Assembly (NCBI RefSeq): GCF_035582795.1
Contig: NC_134367.1
Location: 87,899,062 to 87,963,061, forward strand
Direction: 5' to 3'
Source of the DNA: Mycteria americana
Lineage: Eukaryota > Chordata > Aves > Ciconiiformes > Ciconiidae
DNA length: 64,000 bases
Of this stretch, positions 41,649 to 53,213 are shown in pieces; position 1 is the first letter of the stretch, and each line of letters opens with the position of its first letter. Below the pieces are notes generated by a model, which worked only from the letters and a program-made list of their open reading frames with translations, was not told the origin of the DNA and ran no database searches. The translations under genes were made by a program, and so were the position numbers.

Positions 41649-42210
41649 GTCAGAGCTTCCTGACTCTACCAATAGCCCTGATATAAAAAACATCAGCACT
41701 GTAATTCTTTATAAACATTGCAAGGTTCTCAAATAGAAAATGTTTTAGGACAGGGGGTCAAACACTCACAATTTTTGAAAAGTGCACTAATGATGTGTAA
41801 TGCACACTTCAAGGTGATGCATACTTTGTATTTGTATATGGACAGTTAAGTACCTTTGCCACTTTTTCCCATTTCTTTGGCCTGGTGGTTACCTTCCACT
41901 TCAGCGCAGAAGCTTTGCCAGAATCCTCTGTAAGTTCAGGGAGACTGATCCTGTTGAGATGGACTCTTACATCTTTAACAATACCAAATTTCTTTCTTAG
42001 TTCATTGTCTTCTTCCCTACGTGCTTCTTTCTCATGGCTTTTTTGCAAGCCTTCTTTGGATGGGGATGCAGTCTTGTTGAGGAACTGAAAGAAGAAAGAG
42101 TAGAACTTGACTATCTGAAAGTGAGTGTTGGATAGCCATTTTCCTCCCACCCCAGTTTAACTTCACAGCTTGTTTCTACAGTCTACTCTACCTCAGGGAT
42201 GTGGCTTTGT
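41649..42210. repeat. Segmental duplication, copy 1 (partner 47,411-47,960)
   Basis: From about 41,667 to 42,181 the sequence matches 47,427-47,941 at a constant offset of 5,760 with no indel. I found a few substitutions at the left edge and one (41,899) in the rest. Both edges degrade: the right edge differs by a short CTCTA-like insertion, then shares only CCTCAGGGATGTGGCTTTG. The block contains the LRIF1-like 231-nt exon and its flanking intron. Confidence 0.9.
41854..42084 (-). CDS. LRIF1: LRIF1-like downstream exon, copy 1 (distal duplicate)
   Basis: This is a duplicate of the 47,614-47,844 exon, with the same acceptor, donor, phase and 77-residue product. The only difference within the exon is a silent third-position change (C at 41,899 against T at 47,659 on the plus strand, AAG versus AAA for Lys). 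Because both ends are in phase 0, a transcript could include either copy or both without a frameshift. Whether this copy is used cannot be told from sequence. It lies about 6.4 kb from the large exon, with a solo LTR in between. Confidence 0.65.
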
Positions 42211-42225
42211 ATGAATGAATTTTTC

Positions 42226-42490
42226 TAAATATTCTTGTTACTCTGGTGCCATCTGTTATCCCTGCTTATAAATCTTGTTTTGCATATGAAAAGAAAACAT
42301 TTTGCAAGGTATTCTATTTAGCGAGGGATACATGCACGTGAAGGGAGCTTCAAAAAGATTGTAGCCCCTACATAAACTTTATTTTCAATGAAAGGAACTT
42401 GAACTGGAGAAAGACAGAAACAAGGAACAAGAATTTAATGAAGTTATAAAATCTTTTTATTTCTTGAATAGTTCTAACTGCAAAGAATAA
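42226..42490. repeat. Older local repeat 'A', copy 2
   Basis: This diverged partner of 39,680-40,040 lies immediately right of duplication copy 1. The shared order of short blocks (GTTACTCTG, TTTAGCGAGGG, AAGGAAC, CTGCAAAGAA) shows common origin. Indels are frequent. Confidence 0.6.
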
Positions 42491-45400
42491 AATTTCAAAA
42501 CCACCTGAAATATGAACAGTGAAGCATAATTCATAGTTATTCCTGTCTCTTCAGGGGCTTAAAAATAAAGATCAGGATTTCTACCTCAAAAATAGATTGG
42601 GGAAAGTGTTTGTGTCACAGATTATTACAATAAAATGGCAAGAAATTATGGAAGTAATAAAGAAAAGCACGGCTATTTAATTGAAAGTTGTCAAATATTA
42701 AAACCTTGCCATTCTTTCCAGATAGGTCATTGTTATTTGTGGCTGTTTTGGCAATTTCAGATGGATTTGAACTAGACTCGAAACAAATTTATAAAAATGT
42801 TGCTAACTAGAAGGAAGAGTGAAAACAGGGTTAGGCCTAACTTTTTTAAATATGTGATTATTTATGTTTTGTTGGTTTTGGCACACTGCTGGAGACCTTA
42901 CGTTTGAAGGATGTTTGTAGAAATGAATAATAATGGGAGAGAAATGGCTGGTTTTTTTGTACTATATAGCTTGTATGATATTAGCCAGAATTAAAACAGT
43001 GGAGTGTTTGTGGTAAAATTACAGATGGGAACTCAGCTTTGCAAAGATGAATTGGGGCTGTGAGGCCCATTTGTGCAGACTCTTGCCTGGAGCAAGGTTG
43101 CAATGAGGGCTACGCTGGGTAGAAAGCGATACACGCTGTTGGAAGGGCAGTGGGATATGGCTTGTACTTTACATGTTACTTTAGTTTGCACTGTACATTA
43201 AAAATGTGATGGGTTTGCTTTATGCGTGAGCAGGAGGCCACACCTTCACTACAGGGCATTTGCTGTCAGGGAAGATAAAAATGACCTGATGGGCAGAAGA
43301 AGCAGTGAGGTGGTAAATGGTATCTGCTTTTCGGTCCTTCCATTAAAATATTCTCTTTTTGTCTTTAAATAAAGAACAGCAACTCAAAACCTTCAAAACC
43401 TTTTCCAAAATATGCTGGTAAATTAGCTAATAAAAACAGGACAGCTTGTCAACTTTATTATACTATGCAAAAGAGATAATGAATAGAATAAGAAATAACA
43501 AACATCAAGCAATGGAACAATTTATGCTCACTGGACAGAATTCTCTAGTACTCAGTTAAGTTCATGTCACACCCAGTCTTCCCATTAATTTTGCTTGCAG
43601 GAAATGAGAAAACACTGACGGGATCTATCTACATCGGTGCACAGCTAGCAGCTGTGTAGCCCTTGGCATCTAGTAGACACATACAGAATATAGAGCATGT
43701 CCTATTCTTGTACTGTAGTTCCATAAGGCAATCAAAAAACATTACAATCAACATTCCATGCTAAGTACAAAAGGTATAAATCCTAAGATTTCTATTTTAT
43801 GCTTGGGCCATAGGTCAAAAAGCTTCTACTGACTTTTACAGTATTAGGCTGTTTAAAATAAAATTAAGGACTGAACTACTTTGAGTTGTGTTGTTGGATT
43901 ACTGAGTAAAAAGATCCATACAGTTCTTATGAATACCATATCCTGCCTTGTTGCATTTTGTCAGGTGGTTTCAAGAGGAAATAACCTCCTTTTCCAGCTC
44001 CTCTGAAGGCTACTCAGCCCATCTCTGGGCCTGTCTGCCCGCAGGCTACTTGCCCAGGAACAGCTCTCAAACCAGAGAATGTATTTAAGTTCAGTATCTT
44101 ATGAAGGAATTCAGGTAGAAATGGTAGAATTTCATAAGAGAACAGACATTTCCCCCTTTATCAAAAAGGGAGTATGAAATAATCTTGAACTGCCAGGGTT
44201 CAATGTGCCATGAACATCAGCTTCAAGAAACTAGCACAGTATCGGGTAGAAAGACAGGCCAGGTGGATGCTCTAAAACTAGTGTCAGTAGTATGTACTGA
44301 AACTCTGAAATGGTCTGTCTGGATTTATGCATTGTATGCTTCCATATGATATGTTGCTCTTAGAGGATTTCTGTTGGCTTAAATTGATGTTGGATGCAGT
44401 TAAGATCCCCCCACTCTTTAAAGGGACACGAGACTGGGACTCTTCCATATTATGTTATAGAACAATACTTATTTGAGCCTTAAAGCAAATGTTAGGACAT
44501 CTCTGTCTCCAAGGATTTAGAGAATTTTAACATATTACTAGCAGCAAACAATCTGGGGCAGTGGCCAAGTAGGAAAGAAACTCAGAATAATGCATTAGCA
44601 ACCGCCGATTTTGCAACCCAGGCATTCAAGCAAAATAATTTATTTTTAGTGAGTACCCCTGACTCAGTGCTCTTGGCAGTCTTTTGTAGGTAGATCGTTG
44701 TTAGTTGAAATCTATTTCAATTCCAGATTGAAACTGTCCAGTTAGATGGCAAGCTGTACCCAAGAGAGAGAAGAGCTCTGTCTTCAATCTCTGCTGTTAT
44801 TTTCCTACTGAGGTGGTCCTCACAGCCTCCATAGAGGCAAACCACCACCGAAGGAGGGCTGTTCCTTTGTCCGTTGACGGTACAGTCTCTTAGGCAACTG
44901 TCCATATGTCAGATTTTAATGATATAACAATTAAAGATTTATATTGGAAAGATTGTTGCCAATTTCTTCATTGTGCCACAAGACCCGAATATTGGAGGCA
45001 AAGCCCTTGATGAAGAATAAACTAGTAGGCTTCGGTCTTTATTATATTGGGATTTTATTAGCTGCAGTAAAAATAAAAAAGAAAGTTTAGCTTTGTAAAA
45101 TGACTGCCATTTAAACATCAACTTTCTGAAATTACAGTATCACACATAACAAGCTATAGTGTCACTTAATTCAATAAGTAATCCAGAGGCATCTATGTAA
45201 AGACTTCTGGTTACTGGTCTTCTTTAAACATCAAACAGCTGTGAGTACCTGGGTCCTGTTTCTCTGTATATATCGTGTGATGCTCCTCCCACAACTGTGG
45301 AAGCCTGTTAACTCCATCACTTTTCCACTAGTGGAGGAGAGAACACGTTCAGGCTGTATTAATGAACCCACTCAATAGAAGAGATTCTGAGAGAAGAAGT

Positions 45401-46739
45401 GGTCAGTGTTTTCAAGATACTAAATGCAAAACTAAAGACTGAGATGATTTTTTTAAATTAAATTAACAGAAGCACAATAGAAAGCACAACAAACAACCCA
45501 CCCCCACAAATACTGATTTGAAGTTTTGTAATTTAAGAGTAGTGAGAACCATTTTTCACTTCTGCTGCTTGTTTTTATATATTGCTCCTACTGCTGTTTC
45601 TCATCCTTTAAGGATTTTAAAAGCTTGTTTACATTCCTTTTTCCTCTTGAAGTTTCATTTACAACTGGTGTATTTGCAGAGGAAGTACCCTTTCACTAAC
45701 CAGAAAGTAAAGTTTTACTCTGGGAAAATTCGTCTGGGTCACCTCGAATGCACAGGGTTTGTTCAGTGCTCTTCCCAAAAGAAGGTTTGGCAGCACGTGT
45801 GGTGTTCACTAGACTTTCACACTGACTGCATAGAATAATTCCCCCCCTCCTTTTTCATAGTCTCTGCAGTGCTGCATCTCTGGTTTGAATGCACTTCCTT
45901 CTTCCTCTCCTTTGAGATTACTCCCATTGCTCTAGTTACTTTTCTTCTCTTTGGCAAAACTGGTTCAAGTGGTAGAGTTTGCTGTTAAACAAAAAGGATC
46001 CAATGTGTGATGATTAATGCCTACGCTCTCAGCCAGCTATCACTTAATCCAAGGTTTATTTGCTTTCCAAAGAGAATTATCTAGGTTGGACAGTGTAGGA
46101 GAAAAACAAAAACCTGCTTTAAATCAAGACTTTGTTGTTCCTGACCAGAAGGAAGTTCTGGTGCTCTTCATGCAATGGACTCACATCTGCCAGTTCGTAG
46201 GCAAATATATTGCAGCAAATAGTACTAAGATCTTAAAAAGCACCCATCATGCTTGATATCAATACAAACACAAGCTCACTACATTACTGAATTGGAGTTT
46301 TTAAGATAAACTTCAAAATTAGGCTCTTTGCCAAACCAGTAGATTAACTAAATATAACATTACTTAAAACAGGGCTGGGATCCTATGGTTTGACTACTTT
46401 CACGTCTGGGGAAAATCTGAATATATTAGTTTAATTTCTTACCCTCACTTCAATTGTGATGACTCTGTGTGCTGTTGAAAGGGACACAACTGTATCTACA
46501 AGATATATAGAGATTCTGAAGTGCCATTGTATTTATTTCAGATGCCATGAATTAAATGTGTGTTATTGCAGAGCATTTAGGCATACTTTCATACAATTTT
46601 ATTAAACAGTTAAAAAGATGCACTTCATTAGGGCATGGTGCAACTAGAGAGATGTGATTTATAGATGAAAAGAGCAGAGATCTCCCTCTCCGTGTATGAA
46701 GAAGTGCTTTCCCATTTGAAATCTTATTATGGTAAAAGC
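42491..46739. other. Spacer between LRIF1-like exon copies
   Basis: About 4.2 kb without recognisable coding sequence. If the LRIF1-like gene is transcribed, this is intron between the duplicated exons. Frames such as 45,518-45,838 carry no known domain. Confidence 0.5.
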
Positions 46740-46842
46740 TGCCTTTAGCGAGATCTGCTATTCTTGTCAGAGGGTTTAGTTAAAGCCTGCAGAAAGTAAC
46801 AGAATGTAACAAAGCAAATGTAGACTGCAAAGACAGAATCAG
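46740..46842. repeat. Older local repeat 'A', partial copy 3
   Basis: TTTAGCGAG near 46,744 and the stretch AAAGCCTGCAGAAAGTAACA onwards match the core and right end of the repeat at 39,680-40,040 with an internal deletion. It abuts the solo LTR at 46,843. Confidence 0.5.
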
Positions 46843-47410
46843 TGTCCTGGTTTCGGCTGGGATAGAGTTAATTTTCTTCCCAGTAGCTGCTATAGTGCTG
46901 TGTTTTGGATTTAGGATGAGAATAATGTTGATAACACACTGATGTTTTGGCTGTTGCTAAGTGGTGTTTACACTGGTCAAGGCCTTTTCAGCTTCCCCTG
47001 CTCTGCCAGGTGCACAAGAAGCTGGGCGGGGGCACAGCCAAGAGAGCTGATCCAAACTGACCAAAGGGTTATTCCATACCGTATGACGTCATGCTTAGTA
47101 TAGAAACTGGGGGGAGTTGGCCGGGGGGAGTGATTGCTGCTCGGGGACTAGCTGGGTGTCAGTAGTTGTATCGCTGTTTGTTTTTCCCTTGGGTTTTGTT
47201 CCTCTCTTGCTCTCTTGTTTTCCTTCTCATTACAATTTATTATTATTATTTTTGTTGTTGTTGTTCCAATTATTAAACTGTTCTTATCTCAATCCCCGAG
47301 CTTTCTTACTTTTGCTCTTCCTATTCTCTCCCCCATCCCACGGCTGGGGAGGGGAGGGTGAGCGAGGGGCTGTGTGATACTTAATTGCCAACTGGGGCTA
47401 GACCACAACA
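46843..47410 (+). mobile_element. Solo LTR, avian ERVL-like family, copy 1
   Basis: This 568-bp element begins TGTCCTGGTTTCGGCTGGGA and ends GACCACAACA, giving TG...CA ends. Flanks are ATCAG on the left and GTCAG on the right, a 5-bp target duplication with one mismatch. It shares its sequence with the minus-strand copies at 52,655 and 57,782. It contains a TATA-like AGTATAGAAAC, an ATTAAA near the right end and a TTATTATTATT/TTGTTGTTG stretch. There is no internal retroviral sequence, so it is a solo LTR. It lies in the intron between the two LRIF1-like exon copies, antisense to that gene. Confidence 0.88.
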
Positions 47411-47960
47411 GTCAGTTTCCCGACTCTATCAATAGCCCTGATATAAAAAACATCAGCACTGTAATTCTTTATAAACATTGCAAGGTTCTCAAATAGAAAA
47501 TGTTTTAGGACAGGGGGTCAAACACTCACAATTTTTGAAAAGTGCACTAATGATGTGTAATGCACACTTCAAGGTGATGCATACTTTGTATTTGTATATG
47601 GACAGTTAAGTACCTTTGCCACTTTTTCCCATTTCTTTGGCCTGGTGGTTACCTTCCATTTCAGCGCAGAAGCTTTGCCAGAATCCTCTGTAAGTTCAGG
47701 GAGACTGATCCTGTTGAGATGGACTCTTACATCTTTAACAATACCAAATTTCTTTCTTAGTTCATTGTCTTCTTCCCTACGTGCTTCTTTCTCATGGCTT
47801 TTTTGCAAGCCTTCTTTGGATGGGGATGCAGTCTTGTTGAGGAACTGAAAGAAGAAAGAGTAGAACTTGACTATCTGAAAGTGAGTGTTGGATAGCCATT
47901 TTCCTCCCACCCCAGTTTAACTTCACAGCTTGTTTCTACAGTTTACCTCAGGGATGTGGC
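47411..47960. repeat. Segmental duplication, copy 2 (partner 41,649-42,210)
   Basis: This copy begins directly at the right edge of the solo LTR at 46,843-47,410. The first bases (GTCAG) match the corresponding position in copy 1. After about 47,960 it diverges completely from copy 1. Confidence 0.9.
47614..47844 (-). CDS. LRIF1: LRIF1-like downstream exon, copy 2 (proximal)
   Basis: Seen: a 231-nt exon lies between a pyrimidine-rich acceptor (tcttctttcag, AG at 47,846-47,845) and a donor (CAAAG then gtactt, GT at 47,613-47,612). It encodes 77 residues with phase 0 at both ends. Residues 29-47 read LRKKFGIVKDVRVHLNRIS, matching the human LRIF1 segment FKKIFGLTKDLRVCLTRIP. Flanking residues are strongly charged (HEKEARREEDNE) and the C-terminal third is basic (RPKKWEKVAK). 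It lies about 645 bp past the candidate donor of the large exon, in the correct order, strand and phase for splicing. The second copy, 5,760 bp away, encodes the same protein. The next LRIF1 exon, which carries the C-terminal coiled coil, was not found. Confidence 0.72.
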
Positions 47961-48491
47961 TTTGCAAGAAGAATTTAATTCAGGAGGGACCTTGCAAGCC
48001 AGCCCTTCCCTCTTCTTTCACTTTTACTTTAAAATGAGATCATGATAGCACTCATCACCTGTTTTCAGAAACCCCTCCTTCCCCCTTGGGAAATATCTTG
48101 CCATTATACTAAATTCAGCCCTACTATTCTCTAAATAGCAACAGGCTGCTCCAAATAAGTGCAGTGCTTTTGTCCTGTTCAAATACTAAAAAAATCTTGA
48201 TATATCTCAAGATGGATTTTTTCTCAGCATTATTTAATTATATTTTCTTTTTAAACAGTAAAGACTTAAAGACCTGCAAGCCTTACTGTGATTTACTCTG
48301 CAGTGATTGTGTCCACTGGAGTTGTCTTTGGCTACTCCACAAATTGAAATCAAAACCAGGTCACTCATCTTTCACAGCACTTGTCCTGTTATAAATATGC
48401 TGAATAACGCACTTTGCATTTGGCTCTATCTAAGAGGAAAGTAATTTACTGTCCATACATAGACATTCAACTGATCATCATAGGTTACTAC

Positions 48492-49586
48492 CTGCTGTCT
48501 TTTCCCAGGAGAAGGGGAGCACTGCTTAGGCTGAGAGATGGTAGTCATCCTGTGTGAAGAGAAATGTGTTGCATTTGAAGTTTTATCCTGGTGTGGGCAG
48601 GTAACAAGGCTTGTAAGACATTTTATGTTCTGTTTTACAACATACTGTCCTGACAGCAGTGGATGTGGAACTTTGGTCGTTACATCATGGATAGCCCTAC
48701 ATGTAATGAGCCAAACTGTGGTCTTCCTAAGCAACATATCACGGCCATGTATTTCCATTTCTGGTAACAGAGCTTCACACCTTGTTACATACAGAAGGTA
48801 GACTTGTCCATTATATATCACTATAGCATTTCCCTTAAAGAGTGGAATTTCCAGTTGCTCTCCAGTAGGACTGATAGATGAAAGTAGTAACATATTCCTA
48901 TAATCCTTATTCTTGATATTGGTCAGTGATTTTAAAATTCCTGAAACAACACTGTTACATGACTTTACAATAAGAGGATATGATCTTGCTGTCTTTCTGT
49001 CTAGCTCTTCTTGTGCAAGTTGTTTCACTGGGGTTATTTGGGAACATTTCACATCTTCACTTACTACATCAGGACTAGAACAGTGTCTTGTTAAGTTTGG
49101 GCTGGTTGGTATTAAAGACTTCGGAAAATTGTCCCAAAAGGGGCTTGAAGCCTCTTCCATCTTTATTACTGGCCATACATAAGTTACAGTTGGTATTTCT
49201 GTAGCTTGCCTTACTTCAGAGACATTTTTAGCTCTGGCTGACATTAGTTGCTGCATTTTAAGTGGGAAAGAAGAAAGTGGTATTGATGTGATTTTGGCTT
49301 GAGGTGGTATCTCTAGATCATGTTTTAAAATCTGTGCTTGAGGTTCTTCAGTAACCTTAAGAAGTTCAGAGATTCCTGAAACCGATGCTGTGTCTTCTTG
49401 GTCAGCATGAGTCAGTGAGAGGCATTTTTGCAGAGAGTGCTTTTCAACTGAGGTTTCATTACTCTGAGCAGTAAAAACTGTTGAGAACTTTCCGCTCTCA
49501 GCAGAGGTCATGCCAACATTTTCTAGTGTGTCAAAACTTCTGGTAGAAAACTCTTCTTCACTGTTCAGTTGCTGATACTCTAGCAT
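48492..49586 (-). CDS. LRIF1: LRIF1-like large exon (partial gene)
   Basis: Seen: a 386-codon open frame runs from an ATG at 49,586 to a stop at 48,426. A consensus donor (CAGCAG then gtagta, GT at 48,491-48,490) suggests the exon ends after KRQQ in phase 0 and the last ~21 codons are intron. Landmarks, in residues from that ATG: EIPPQAKITSIP (92-103), EIPTVTYVWPV (130-140), IVKSCNSVVSGILKSL (206-221) and KGNAIVIYNGQVYLL (251-265). They align in order with human LRIF1 PAHAEVKSVP, QMPTVIYVSPV, VKSSNNVASKILKTF and KDNALVMFNGKVYLL, as I recall that sequence. Known: LRIF1 (HBiX1) is a nuclear protein that binds HP1 and SMCHD1 and takes part in inactive-X and repeat silencing. Odd: similarity fades after residue 265. 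The frame continues upstream about 22 codons to a TAA, with a possible acceptor at 49,650-49,649, and the usual N-terminus is not seen. It could be a fast-evolving orthologue, a paralogue or a decaying copy. Confidence 0.75.
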
Positions 49587-49649
49587 CAGAGCAGATGTAA
49601 TACTGGCTTCTGTCTTCAGAAAAGCATTACGGTTTGACTTAATGTATTC

Positions 49650-52649
49650 TGTTTAGACAGATGAGCCACTGTGATCAGGCAGTTGTACACATTGGCAAGG
49701 CTTCCAGAGGAAAGAGAATGCAGAAGGAGTTTCAGTAGGTCTTATCTATCTTCATTTCTTTCCCAAAGGGCTTCATTTATGCAGCCTGCACACTTGAAAT
49801 AAAAGTTGATATAAATTAAAATGTGATTATATTATTTATAAATGCACAGAGTGATTTTTTTCCTAGTTAACTCAAAATAAATAAATTAAAAAACAGAAAC
49901 GTATTTGTGATTTAAGTATTAACAAAAGCTCATCTAGCCAGTAGGATTTTTCTGCAGTAATAATTTGTTGTGAGATACTTCCAACCTTGAATTAAATTGG
50001 CAGAGAGTTTCTGCTCACTTCATTAGGAATTTGCCCAATAGTGCAAACTGCTGGTGGACAGGATCTATTTTGTTTAGACATAGTATTCCCTCATGTAAGA
50101 AGATGCAATCTTAGATACAATGCCATTAAAATCAATGCACATTTCTAATAAAAATGGGCTTGATCAAAGACCCTTAAAATCAATTTTGTACTTTGCTTGC
50201 AGAATTATTTGACTTCAGCGACCACCCCTAGCTTATACTACTCTCAGCTGTAGCAGAATCAGACACAGTAGCTTTGTCATGTCTTTTAATAATGGTGTAC
50301 AAAAAATCAAGTTCAGGTGCTTATCCGATACATATCAAGACATTCTAAGCACAAGTGTAATTGTAAAATGCTAAACAACTATAAGTACATAGTTGAATTT
50401 ACAGTGGAAGAAAACATGAAATTTAAATTTGTATCATGAGAAAGGCAGACTCTGAGATGGATTAAAAACAAATTAATTTGGAATTAACTGATCCTATTCC
50501 AATGGTTATGTTCTCCGAGGAATAACCTACTTATCTTAGCACTACAGACTTGTAGAAAGTAAACATAAACACTCACATTACTTGCATGTCAATCACACAA
50601 CTCTAAGGTGTTTCTTAGCCTTCCTGAATATCAAAAAACACAGTGAATTCTCGCCTCTATAACTGAAGAGGTTCTACTACTTAACTTAGAGAAAAAGAAA
50701 TGTAATAAAGACGAGTTCAATGAGCCTCTGTTTAGGATCATGTAAATTAACTTTCCTGAGTCCTTTTAACTAGTAAAAATGGATAAATTGAAAAAGACAA
50801 TGACATTTCCTCCTCATCTAGGCTGTACCCCCTGCATTTATGATGCATACATCTAGATGTAATAACATAATTCCAGGAGTCTAATCAAGAATAATTAGAA
50901 ATAATTATATCAATTGTCAACAAATTATTTGAATAATTGATTGCACATATAGGATGAGTGAGACCTTCTGCAAAAGCAGAACGTAAATCCAGTTTTTTCC
51001 TTTGCTTTCTCTCATGACTGTTTTTTTTGTTTTTCACTTCTGGTTTTAGGGATTCTATCTACATCCAGCATTGTGATGTGATAAAGCTACAACAGGTTTC
51101 CTGCCCTAGAAAGTCTCTTACTGGCCTCTGCACTAGCCTTTGCACTCTTTTCATTAGCCCTTAGTACTGGGCCATGAAATATTCATCTTCTGCTGTGCAA
51201 CCAAAGGAATGGTTCCTCTGGACTGATTGCTGAGTAATAATGAATTTACTATTATCTTTCCAGCAATGGGAGAGTTTCCACAATATCCCTAAACACAAAA
51301 AAAAAGAATCCCAAGCTCATGAATTGTTGACACATATCTTAAAAACCAGAAAGCCTCAGAAACCCAGAGACACAGCAATTAAGCTGAAATAAAAAAGGGA
51401 AGAAGTAAGGTTTGTGGTTTTGAGGCAGAGAAATCCTGGTTAACTGTGAAACCAGCCGAAAAAGAGACAAATATGGCTGCAGAAGAGAAAGGCTCCTTGA
51501 TTCTCAGAAGCCATAACTCTCTACTGTGAAGGCTCCGAATTGATTGATGTAGTGATAGGGCTCATTGCCATAGTCTCAAATTTTGCTCTCCAGAGTTCTA
51601 TGTGCCATTTAAAGACTTTCTAGCTAGCTGTCATTGCCAAACAAATCCCACTGAAAGCACAAAAAAGCCAACAAAATTTGCTTTACAGGTCTGAACTAAT
51701 GTGACACTATTGTAGGCAAGTTTCCTGAGCTCACAGACTGTCAAGGTGGCTCAGAGAGGTGCGAGCTGCCCCATTCTTCTTCCAGGTGCCCAAAAGCTTT
51801 GTGAGTATCAGCACTGTTAAAGCAGTTTAGTTTCTCTTCCTAGCAGACACAGATGAGCACGCTTTGTGCCACTACCACTGAATAGTGCAGAGGATATATT
51901 TTTTGCTATGTTCATCACAGAGGTGCCAGGACCCCTTTACAGACTGCAACTGGGAGAGCAGGGAATGTAACCTGTATCTCTGACAAATTTTCACTGTACT
52001 GATGGTGCTAACCTTGTGGCGTGTGAGCTTGGTATAACTCACTGGAACAACTACTTTAGCCTATAACCTGCTTTTGGTACCTTTATTCCTAGGAACCATG
52101 AAGAAGCCAGTGGCAAGTCTAGTAAAATATTTGTTAGTAGCAGCATGCTCCCAGCCACCATCTTCCCACAGCAATTCAGAGCACTCCAGGACATGTGTGT
52201 ATGTATATGCAGCACACATTGCATGTGAATTAAGTCTGCTAGCTGCAGGACTCTGATCCAGGCGTGTCTGCATGCACCAATTTTTCAGTCATCTTGGGCA
52301 CATTCATCTACTCCTTTGCCTTTGGAAGACATTCTGTTTCTTGTTTGGCCAGAAAATTCGGGCATCAGATCTCTACGCTGTCCCTCAGAATTAAAAAAGC
52401 AAAAGCTTAGGTGCTTGACTGTGGTGAATCTACAATAAGACCACTCTAACAATCCCATGCATGACTGAGGACTGTGTTAATGCAAGTATTACATAAATGA
52501 ATAACGTCTTTAGTCCTAACTCTTTGCCATGCACAGTAACCAGTAGACTAACCTTATCTATCAGCTCTGGAAGAACCAAGGAGTCTCAATTCCAGCATTT
52601 TATTGACTGTAAATAGCAGCAAATCACACTGATGAAAAACGTATTGTAC
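49650..52649. other. Upstream of the LRIF1-like large exon: no exon found
   Basis: AT-rich sequence. The short first exon expected for LRIF1 (start Met with a basic RRVFLKP-like motif) was searched for by eye on the minus strand and not found. Confidence 0.45.
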
Positions 52650-52654
52650 CTTAC

Positions 52655-53208
52655 TGTCGTGGTTTAAGCTGGCAGGTAGCTCAACACCACATAGCTGTTC
52701 GCTCACTCCCCCCCCAGCGGGATGGGGCAGAGAATCGAAAAAAAAAAAAGGTAAAACTCATGGGTTGAGATAAAGACAATTTAATAGGACAGAAAAGAAA
52801 GGGAAAATAATAATATTATAAAAGAATATACAAAACAAGTGATGCACAATGCAATTGCTCACTACTCGCTGACTGATGGCCAGCCAGTTCCCAAGCAGTG
52901 GACCTCCGGCCAGCTTTTCCCCTACTTTATACGCTGAGCATGACATCATATGGTGTGGAATATCCCTTTGGTCAGCGGGGGACAGCTGTCCCGGCTGTGT
53001 CCCCTCCCATCTTCTTGTGCACCCCCAGTCTACTCGCTGGTGGGGTGGGGTGAGAAGCAGAAAAGGCCTTGACTCTGTGTAAGCACTGCTCAGCAGTTAA
53101 GTAAAACATCAGTGTGTTATCAACATTATTCTCATCCTAAATCCAAAACACAGCACTATACCAGCTACTAGAAAGAAAATTAACGCTATCCCAGCCGAAA
53201 GCAGGACA
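52655..53208 (-). mobile_element. Solo LTR, same family, copy 2
   Basis: This 554-bp element reads TGTCGTGGTTTAAGCTGGC at its left edge and CCCAGCCGAAAGCAGGACA at its right edge. It is flanked by perfect CTTAC duplications (52,650-52,654 and 53,209-53,213). On the minus strand it starts TGTCCTGCTTTCGGCTGGG like copy 1. It contains a TATA motif on the minus strand (from ACTTTATACG, about 52,925). No internal genes are seen. Confidence 0.92.
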
Positions 53209-53213
53209 CTTAC

